Shown: positions 23,312-28,890 of the stretch, piece after piece
How positions within the stretch are numbered: the stretch's first letter is position 1
How the letters are laid out: each line of letters begins with the position of its first letter
Source of the DNA: Desulfobacterales bacterium
Lineage (GTDB): Bacteria; Desulfobacterota; Desulfobacteria; Desulfobacterales; JAHEIW01
DNA: 28,890 bases
Reading direction: 5' to 3'
Assembly: GCA_030145015.1 (NCBI GenBank)
Contig: JAQYWI010000052.1
Coordinates: 1 to 28,890 of the forward strand
Translations under genes and position numbers: made by a program
The notes under the pieces: model-generated
Database searches by the model: none
What the model was told of the DNA's origin: nothing
The model's input: the letters and a program-made list of their open reading frames with translations, nothing else

Positions 23312-25266
23312 TGGAAGAGCATGGGGAACAGGCGATCAGAATGAAACAGCTATATAAAGAAAAAGGCGATACTTGGCCCAAGGTACTCAAATATAATTAC
23401 GAAAAATATGGCGATCATCGCAGGGCCATGCGGCATAAACACTATGGTGTTTGGCACCCTCATACCTGGAAGGACTATTATCTCAATGTCAAACAATTGG
23501 CACTGGGTTTACTGGCTTTTGGCCTTGAGCCTGGAGACAAGGTTCTGATTATCGGGGATAATGCCCCCCAGTGGTACTACGCCGAGCTGGCCGCCCAGGC
23601 TAACCATGGCGTGTCTGTAGGATTGTTTTCGGATTTATTGCCACTGGAGATTCAATATATTGCCGAAAATTCCGAGGCTAGATTTGCGGTGGTTGAAGGT
23701 CAGGAGCAGGTTGATAAGCTTCTGCAAATCAAGGACGCGCTTCCGCTTCTTGAAAAGGTCATTTTCTGGAACTATAAGGGGCTGGCCCATTATAATGAAG
23801 ATATTTTGGTCGGATACAGGGAGGCGCTAAAACTGGGGGAAACTTATGAAGCCGAACACCCCGGGCGCTTTGAGCAGAATATGGAAACCGGCAATGCGGG
23901 GGATATCTGCGCCATTATTTACACCGCGGGAACCACAGAGGCTGCGCCCAAGGGGGTGGTCCACACTTTCCGCACATTGCAGGCGGGTAGCCACTCTCTT
24001 TTGAAGCTCGACCCCTGGACAGAAAATGATAATGTTGTCCCCTATCTGCCACCTGTCTGGATCAATGAGCAATGGATCGGGATCGGTTGCCACCTGTTAT
24101 CGGCCGGCATCCTCAACTTCGCCGAGGCGCCGGAAACTCAACAGCGGGACAGTCGGGAAACCGGACCCAGCATTGTATTCTACGGGGCTCGGTTGTGGGA
24201 AAGTCAGGCCGCAATGGTGCAGGCTCGGATTTTAGGGGCGGATGCCCTTAAGCGATATGCCTTCCGGCTGTTGATGCCGGTCGGCTATAAGGCAGCCGAG
24301 TTAAAGTATCGCAAGCAAAAACCAGGCGTTACTTTGAAAATGCTTTATTCTCTAGCGGATATCCTCCTGTTTCGATCCATCAAACGTAGCCTGGGTTTGT
24401 CAAATGCCAGAATTTGTTATACGACCGGGGCGATACTCAGCCCGGATGCCTTCAGGTTCTATCATGCACTCAATCTTCCGCTCAAAAGCCTGTATGGTTC
24501 AACCGAGGGCGGAGCCCTCACCGGTGCTGAAAATAATGACATCCATTTTGAGACGGTCGGTCCCGTTCACGAGGGTGCGGAGGTAAAAATATCCGATGAT
24601 GGCGAACTGATTTATCGGCAGTCCGGTGTCTTCGTCGGTTACCATAAGGACTCTGAAAAGACGGACACCGTGCTGAATGATGGGTGGTTTCATAGTGGAG
24701 ACAGCGCCTTTATCCGAGAGGACGGACATATTGTATTTCTAGATAGAATCCAGGATCTGATTAAGCTGGATATTGGCGAGACACTAGCGCCTCAAAATAT
24801 AGAAAGCCGGCTGCGCTTCAGTCCTTATATAAAGGACGCCTGGGTACTGGCCGGCCCGGAAAGCACCCAAGTTTCGGCGATCATCATTATTAACTATGAT
24901 AACGTCAGCAGGTGGGCGGGGCAAAAGAGAGTGGCTTATGCTTCATTTGCCGAACTTTCCCAGGCGCCGGAGGTGTATGAGCTGGTGAGGCAAGATATCG
25001 ACAGAGTCAACCACACCCTGCCCCCCGGCTCTAAGGTGAAAAAATATGTCAATCTTCTCAAGGAATTTGATCCTGATGAAGCCGAGTTAACCAGAACCCG
25101 GAAGCTGAGAAAGACATTTCTGGAAGAGCGTTACCGTGAGCTGATCGATGCGGTCTATGCGGATAAGACCGAGGCGTCGCTAGAAGCCCGGGTCAAAGAC
25201 CATGACGGGCGTGAGAGAACAATTAATACTACAATTCGCATTGAGTCTGTTGAAGGAGCTGGCTGA
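23299..25266 (+). CDS. Long-form AMP-dependent acyl-CoA synthetase within ABC operon
   Basis: AMP-forming ligase of the long (FadD15-like) class, 655 residues. Its ATP loop reads YTAGTTEAAPKG (208-219), one residue longer than the common TSGTTGxPKG, with Glu in place of the second Gly. Other motifs are standard: YGSTEGG mid-protein, WFHSGDSAFIREDGHIVFLDR, and the C-terminal LTRTRKLRKTF. It starts inside livF (AAGGA upstream of ATG 23299) and its stop overlaps the livH start (TGATG), so its production is tied to the transporter. It probably traps the imported acid as its CoA thioester at the inner face of the membrane. The substrate is unknown. Confidence 0.88.
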   Translation: MAWLMEEHGEQAIRMKQLYKEKGDTWPKVLKYNYEKYGDHRRAMRHKHYGVWHPHTWKDYYLNVKQLALGLLAFGLEPGDKVLIIGDNAPQWYYAELAAQANHGVSVGLFSDLLPLEIQYIAENSEARFAVVEGQEQVDKLLQIKDALPLLEKVIFWNYKGLAHYNEDILVGYREALKLGETYEAEHPGRFEQNMETGNAGDICAIIYTAGTTEAAPKGVVHTFRTLQAGSHSLLKLDPWTENDNVVPYLPPVWINEQWIGIGCHLLSAGILNFAEAPETQQRDSRETGPSIVFYGARLWESQAAMVQARILGADALKRYAFRLLMPVGYKAAELKYRKQKPGVTLKMLYSLADILLFRSIKRSLGLSNARICYTTGAILSPDAFRFYHALNLPLKSLYGSTEGGALTGAENNDIHFETVGPVHEGAEVKISDDGELIYRQSGVFVGYHKDSEKTDTVLNDGWFHSGDSAFIREDGHIVFLDRIQDLIKLDIGETLAPQNIESRLRFSPYIKDAWVLAGPESTQVSAIIIINYDNVSRWAGQKRVAYASFAELSQAPEVYELVRQDIDRVNHTLPPGSKVKKYVNLLKEFDPDEAELTRTRKLRKTFLEERYRELIDAVYADKTEASLEARVKDHDGRERTINTTIRIESVEGAG

Positions 25267-26153
25267 TGACTTTCTTTCTGCAATTAGTCGTAACCGGCCT
25301 TGCTCAGGGCATGGTCTATGCCCTGATCGCCATCGGCTTTGTGATCATTCTGAAATGCTCGGAGGTATTTAACATTGCCCAGGGGCACTTTGTTATGATC
25401 GGTGGCTATCTCGGCTGGACCTTTTTAGTTCCGTTCGGCCTGCCGATATGGGCCGCTTTGCTGGCGGCAATCGCAGTGGCGGTCGTCATGGGTCTGTTGA
25501 TCGAGCGGCTGATGCTGCGCCCGCTGATCGGTCAACCCGTGCTGGCCGTCGTCATGATGACCATCGCCCTTTCCACGGTATTGGGGGGGCTGGCAACCCT
25601 GCTCTGGGGTGCCGAATACAAGGCTTACCATGGATTATTGCCGACCATAACCATGAAAGTCGGCGAGATATCCATACCTTCGGAGTCTTTGATCGGACTG
25701 ATCGTGTCTATCATTTGTGTGGCGCTGCTCATGCTCCTTTTCCGCTATACCAAGATCGGACTGGCGATGCGGGCTACGGCCGAGGATCTGCAGGTGGTGC
25801 AGAGTGTGGGTATCAAGGCCACAACCGTCTATGCCGCCTCGTGGATCATCGCCAGTGTCGTCGGTGTCATCGGCGGCATCCTGCTGGGGGGCGTATCCGG
25901 AGCGAATATGGATCTCGCCCTTATCGGTCTCAAGGCATTCGCGGTCGTGCTGCTGGGCGGGGTCAACTCAATTGGCGGGGCCATTGTCGCCGGCATCATA
26001 TTGGGAATGCTGGAGAATGTGGCTGCCGGGTACCTGGACCCGTTACTGCCCGGCGGCGGACTGGCCCAGGTATTCCCTTTTTTTGTGATGATCATCGTCC
26101 TGGTCTTCAGGCCGCACGGGCTCTTCGGCCTTGCACATATACAAAGGGTTTAA
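25266..26153 (+). CDS. livH: LIV-type ABC transporter permease (LivH)
   Basis: Inner-membrane permease of 295 residues, almost wholly hydrophobic with about eight membrane segments. The N-terminal LVVTGLAQGMVYALIAIGF and the FNIAQGHFVMIGGYLGW segment are typical of LivH, as is the cytoplasmic loop ATAEDLQVVQSVGIKATTVYAASW that contacts the ATPases. The end, FRPHGLFG, is the usual C-terminus. The ATG shares one base with the ligase stop, and livM follows after three bases. Confidence 0.93.
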   Translation: MTFFLQLVVTGLAQGMVYALIAIGFVIILKCSEVFNIAQGHFVMIGGYLGWTFLVPFGLPIWAALLAAIAVAVVMGLLIERLMLRPLIGQPVLAVVMMTIALSTVLGGLATLLWGAEYKAYHGLLPTITMKVGEISIPSESLIGLIVSIICVALLMLLFRYTKIGLAMRATAEDLQVVQSVGIKATTVYAASWIIASVVGVIGGILLGGVSGANMDLALIGLKAFAVVLLGGVNSIGGAIVAGIILGMLENVAAGYLDPLLPGGGLAQVFPFFVMIIVLVFRPHGLFGLAHIQRV

Positions 26154-26156
26154 TCA

Positions 26157-27212
26157 ATGAGCTTGCGCACCGGAACCTTTCATGAAAATTATGCACAGGA
26201 AATGGCGACCCTGAGCTCCAGGCGGCAGTGGGGAACTGTGGCAGCATTGCTCGTTTTTCTCTTCGTTTGCCCTCTTTTTTTGAGCGACAGGATGCTGACC
26301 ATCCTGACGACCATGGGGATTGCTGTTGTCAGCATCCATGGACTCAATATTCTTACCGGTTACTGCGGTCAAATCTCCATCGGCCATTCGGGATTCATGG
26401 CGGTCGGCGGTTATACTTCGGCTATTTTGTGCGCCAAGCTCGGCTGGCCATTCTGGGCCGCTCTTCCCTGTGGCGCCCTGGCTGCGGGAATAGCCGGTTT
26501 GCTCTTCGGCCTGCCATCTCTGAAAATCAAGGGCTTCTATCTCATTATGGCTACCATCGCGGCCCAATTTATTATTATCTGGATCATCATCCAGCTCCGC
26601 AGCATCACGGGTGGGACCGATGGGTTGCTTGTGCCCAAACCAGTGATCGGCGGTATCGTGCTGAGTTCCAAAACCAACTATTACTACCTGGTGATGGTTT
26701 TTGTTGTCCTGTCGACAATCACGGCTCACAACATCGTCAGAACCAGGGCCGGCAGAGCCTTTATCGCCATCCGGGACAATGACCTGGCGGCTGAGGTCAT
26801 GGGAGTCAGTCTGTGGAGCTACAAGCTGCAGGCATTTTTTATCGGCTGTATCTATGCCGGAGTGGCCGGATCGCTGCTGGTTCACTACGTTAGATTCGCC
26901 AGCATAGAACAGTTTCCTTTTATGGATTCCGTCTGGTATTTGGGGATGTTGATTGTGGGGGGCATGGGCAGTACGGCGGGGGCTATCTTTGGCGTCGTTG
27001 CGCTCAAGCTGCTGGATGAGCTCGTCACAGTTGCCGGACCGATTCTGGCCGCCGCCGTTGCCCCGCAGGCGGCCGCCTCGCTGGCCCTTATATCACATGG
27101 ATTGATCATCATTATATTTCTGATTTTTGAACCCCGGGGGCTTCATCACCGCTGGGAGATGATTAAGACTTATTTCAGGCTTTGGCCTTTTTCTCATCAA
27201 GAAATAGAGTGA
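26157..27212 (+). CDS. livM: LIV-type ABC transporter permease (LivM)
   Basis: Second permease, 351 residues, with a short hydrophilic N-terminus (about 25 residues) before the first membrane segment. Family marks are NILTGYCGQISIGHSGFMAVGGYTSA, the loop RTRAGRAFIAIRDNDLAAEVMGVSLWSYKLQAF that couples to the ATPases, and GGMGSTAGAIFG. The C-terminus ends EPRGLHHRW plus a polar tail. It pairs with LivH to form the channel. Its stop codon runs straight into an unusually long Shine-Dalgarno-like sequence. Confidence 0.93.
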   Translation: MSLRTGTFHENYAQEMATLSSRRQWGTVAALLVFLFVCPLFLSDRMLTILTTMGIAVVSIHGLNILTGYCGQISIGHSGFMAVGGYTSAILCAKLGWPFWAALPCGALAAGIAGLLFGLPSLKIKGFYLIMATIAAQFIIIWIIIQLRSITGGTDGLLVPKPVIGGIVLSSKTNYYYLVMVFVVLSTITAHNIVRTRAGRAFIAIRDNDLAAEVMGVSLWSYKLQAFFIGCIYAGVAGSLLVHYVRFASIEQFPFMDSVWYLGMLIVGGMGSTAGAIFGVVALKLLDELVTVAGPILAAAVAPQAAASLALISHGLIIIIFLIFEPRGLHHRWEMIKTYFRLWPFSHQEIE

Positions 27213-27225
27213 AAGGAGGTGATTC
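27212..27225 (+). promoter_or_regulatory. extended Shine-Dalgarno-like sequence after livM
   Basis: AAAGGAGGTGATTC matches the complement of the 16S rRNA 3' end over far more bases than an ordinary ribosome site. No start codon follows at normal distance: the GTG inside it is too close and the ATG at 27237 is too far and opens only a four-codon frame. The real start of the binding protein has its own AAAGGAGG at 27274-27281. Confidence 0.5.
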
Positions 27226-27289
27226 AATCTGGCAGAATGCCTATTTCATAGCGTTCATTAACCCAACAGCCGTAAAGGAGGGTATCATA

Positions 27290-28546
27290 ATGGCTAAAAT
27301 AAAGTGGATGTTGCGAGCTTCAATGCCAATCCTGTTGGCGGCCGTATTGTTATTGCCCGTCAACGCTCAAGCTGAGAAAGTACTATATGTCGGTGGCACC
27401 CAGTCGCTAACCGGGCCCTTTGCTGAGGATTCAGCGGCGGTGCTGGCTGCGATTGAGGATTATGTCGCATATGTAAATGCGACCAAAAATTTGGCTCCGT
27501 GGCGTAAAGAAAAATTTCCCGCCGATGTTAAACTGGAGGTGATGTGGCGGGATGATGAGCTCAAACCTCCCAAGGCGCTGTCAATCTACGAGGAGCTCAA
27601 AGCCAAAGGAATGCTGGTCGGCAGGATATCAGGCTCGCCCATAGCGCTGGCACTCAAAGACAGAATGTGGGAGGACCAGATGGGCGCCACCAGTATGGCC
27701 ACCGGCCCCTACTACCTGTCGCCGCCTCAAAGCTGCTTCACCTATTACCCGATTTATACCGATTCGATAGCCGCCATTGCCGATTGGTTCAAAACGAGCT
27801 GGAAGGAAGCGAGAAAGCCGAAAGTTGCTTACCTGACTGCCGACAACGCCATGGGTCGGTCGATTGAGATACCCGAGATGAAAGCGTATCTCCAGAAGAC
27901 CGGCTATGAGTTTGTGGGCACCCAGTATGTGCCTTTGGTACCGACCTCGCCACCCACCACCCAGCTTACCTGGCTCAAGCAAAAAGGTGTTGACCTAGCC
28001 CTGGGTGTGATGATCAATCCCGGCTCACAGCCGACGGTTAAGGAGATGGCCAGACTGGGCATGGGACCCCATCTAGCGCATAAGATGACCTTTGGCGTCC
28101 CCGCACCCGGTCACGCTGCTGTGTTCGCTGAGGCCATGGGTGAGTTGGGTGACGGTTATGTCTGCGCCGGTAGCTTCCGCCCCATGGATGACCTCGCCAC
28201 CCCCGGGATAAAGTTCTGCAGCGACCTGCAGGATAAGTATCGCACAGGCAAGCGGATTACCCATATTATGTATGAGGCCGGGGTCCTGGAGGCCATGGTC
28301 CAGGTCGAAGCCTTGCGGTTGGCCATGCAAAAGGTGCCTTTTGAAAAGCTCACACCGGGCGATGTGCTGAAGCATGGCTTTTACCAGATCAAAAACCTTC
28401 CTACCGGTGACATCAGCAGTACGCCACTCACCTATGGTAAGGGCGATATCGAGGGCGTTGATCAGGTACGTATTGATCAGGTTCAGAAGGGCAAGTCGGT
28501 AAAAGTGGGTATCTTCCCGTTGCGCAACATTTATACCAAAAAATAG
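27290..28546 (+). CDS. Periplasmic substrate-binding protein of LIV-type ABC transporter
   Basis: Receptor of the HAAT importer, 418 residues. The ATG at 27290 is chosen because AAAGGAGG lies eight bases upstream and a clean signal peptide follows: basic MAKIKWMLR, hydrophobic core PILLAAVLLL, and a probable cut after AQA at residue 28. The frame is open 36 codons further upstream, but that part overlaps livM. The mature protein begins VLYVGGTQSLTGPFAEDSAA, the usual ligand-site start of type I binding proteins. There is no lipobox cysteine, so it should be free in the periplasm. As last gene, with a strong ribosome site of its own, it could be made in excess over the membrane parts. Confidence 0.9.
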   Translation: MAKIKWMLRASMPILLAAVLLLPVNAQAEKVLYVGGTQSLTGPFAEDSAAVLAAIEDYVAYVNATKNLAPWRKEKFPADVKLEVMWRDDELKPPKALSIYEELKAKGMLVGRISGSPIALALKDRMWEDQMGATSMATGPYYLSPPQSCFTYYPIYTDSIAAIADWFKTSWKEARKPKVAYLTADNAMGRSIEIPEMKAYLQKTGYEFVGTQYVPLVPTSPPTTQLTWLKQKGVDLALGVMINPGSQPTVKEMARLGMGPHLAHKMTFGVPAPGHAAVFAEAMGELGDGYVCAGSFRPMDDLATPGIKFCSDLQDKYRTGKRITHIMYEAGVLEAMVQVEALRLAMQKVPFEKLTPGDVLKHGFYQIKNLPTGDISSTPLTYGKGDIEGVDQVRIDQVQKGKSVKVGIFPLRNIYTKK

Positions 28547-28577
28547 GCACAACTCATTATTATTCCAGATTATTATT

Positions 28578-28608
28578 CCGGGGGCTCTTTCATTAATAGA
28601 GCCCCTGG
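28578..28608 (+). terminator. strong hairpin after the ABC operon
   Basis: CCGGGGGCTCT (28578-28588) pairs with AGAGCCCCTGG (28598-28608) over 11 bases with one wobble around a 9-base loop, 31 bases past the stop of the binding-protein gene. No T-run follows, but the stability and place argue for the end of the operon transcript. Confidence 0.6.
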
Positions 28609-28648
28609 ACACCCGCATTGAAACTAAAACCTAAAATGAGCGTTCCAC

Positions 28649-28890
28649 ATGATTCTCACTAAAGAATATGTCGCTATTTTGGACAAGCTTGACTTCGAGG
28701 TACCGCCGGTCTGTGTTAAATTCCTGTCTAAACGGCCGGATATGGTAGAGCGGCTAGACGAAAAAATGGCCCTCTGCGAAATGCTCAAGAAGGCACAGGA
28801 AGGGGCCGCTTTTTTTGCCGACGCACGCAACCATACCTGTGAGGCCGGACTGTACGTATTGGGGCAGGCTGATATCGGCGCGCCTTTTGC
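28649..28890 (+). CDS. DUF169 family protein, N-terminal part (cut by window edge)
   Basis: Eighty codons of an incomplete gene. The start VPPVCVKFLSKRP and the following C43, then AQEGAAFFADARNHTCEAGLYVLG with C64, fit DUF169, a small family of unknown function with conserved cysteines that is widespread in anaerobes and archaea. An in-frame stop at 28637-28639 leaves ATG 28649 as the first good start, though it lacks a clear ribosome site. It begins after the operon hairpin, so it may be a separate unit or a read-through gene. The C-terminal half is not in the window. Confidence 0.75.
   Translation, partial: MILTKEYVAILDKLDFEVPPVCVKFLSKRPDMVERLDEKMALCEMLKKAQEGAAFFADARNHTCEAGLYVLGQADIGAPF

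Noticed and set aside
27219..27251. Ten-codon leader peptide starting at the GTG in the extended Shine-Dalgarno
   Set aside because: The GTG is part of the ribosome site itself, leaving no spacer.
27182..27289. 36-codon extension of the binding protein
   Set aside because: It overlaps livM, has no ribosome site, and would bury the signal peptide; ATG 27290 has AAAGGAGG at good spacing.

Overview
The window looks like chromosome from an anaerobic, aromatic-degrading bacterium, most likely a Desulfobacterota (sulfate-reducer or syntroph-type) lineage. This is inferred from gene content: two molybdenum hydroxylases whose flavin subunits carry the extra cysteine loop of 4-hydroxybenzoyl-CoA reductase, four different acyl/aryl-CoA ligases, a soluble Mo/W-bis-MGD oxidoreductase, and a branched-chain-type (LIV/HAAT) ABC transporter operon with a CoA ligase built in. 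No rRNA, tRNA, transposase or CRISPR array was seen.

Layout. Positions 324-5785 (minus strand) hold operon A: flavin subunit, [2Fe-2S] subunit and Mo subunit of one reductase, then a PaaK-type CoA ligase. Positions 5974-7260 (plus) hold an MFS carrier. Positions 7592-13258 (minus) hold operon B: a DhbE/EntE-like aryl-CoA ligase, then [2Fe-2S], Mo and flavin subunits of a second, divergent reductase, with a long stem-loop repeat before the flavin gene. Positions 13654-18890 (plus) hold an IclR regulator behind a good sigma70-like promoter, a DMSO-reductase-family catalytic subunit, a fused iron-sulfur/flavin protein and a small DUF1566 protein. A MarR regulator (19069-19542, minus) faces an acyl-CoA ligase (19867-21462, plus) across an AT-rich gap full of TATATCAA/TTGAT half-sites. 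Positions 21652-28546 (plus) are a LIV-type operon: two ATPases, CoA ligase, two permeases and a periplasmic binding protein, ending in a strong hairpin. A DUF169 gene runs off the right edge.

How it may work together (inference): aromatic or other carboxylic acids enter through the MFS and ABC carriers, are activated to CoA thioesters by the ligases, and hydroxylated aryl-CoA esters are reductively dehydroxylated by the two HBCR-like enzymes. The DMSOR-family pair at 14491-18507 has no Tat signal or membrane anchor, so it is probably a cytoplasmic NAD(P)H-linked redox enzyme of unknown substrate.

The most unusual item is the protein at 16591-18507. It reads as a four-cluster DmsB-type electron-transfer subunit with a complete GltD-like FAD/NAD(P)H oxidoreductase placed between its second and third cysteine motifs. 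Also notable are several families of short degenerate repeats in the intergenic gaps, each arranged as an imperfect inverted pair.
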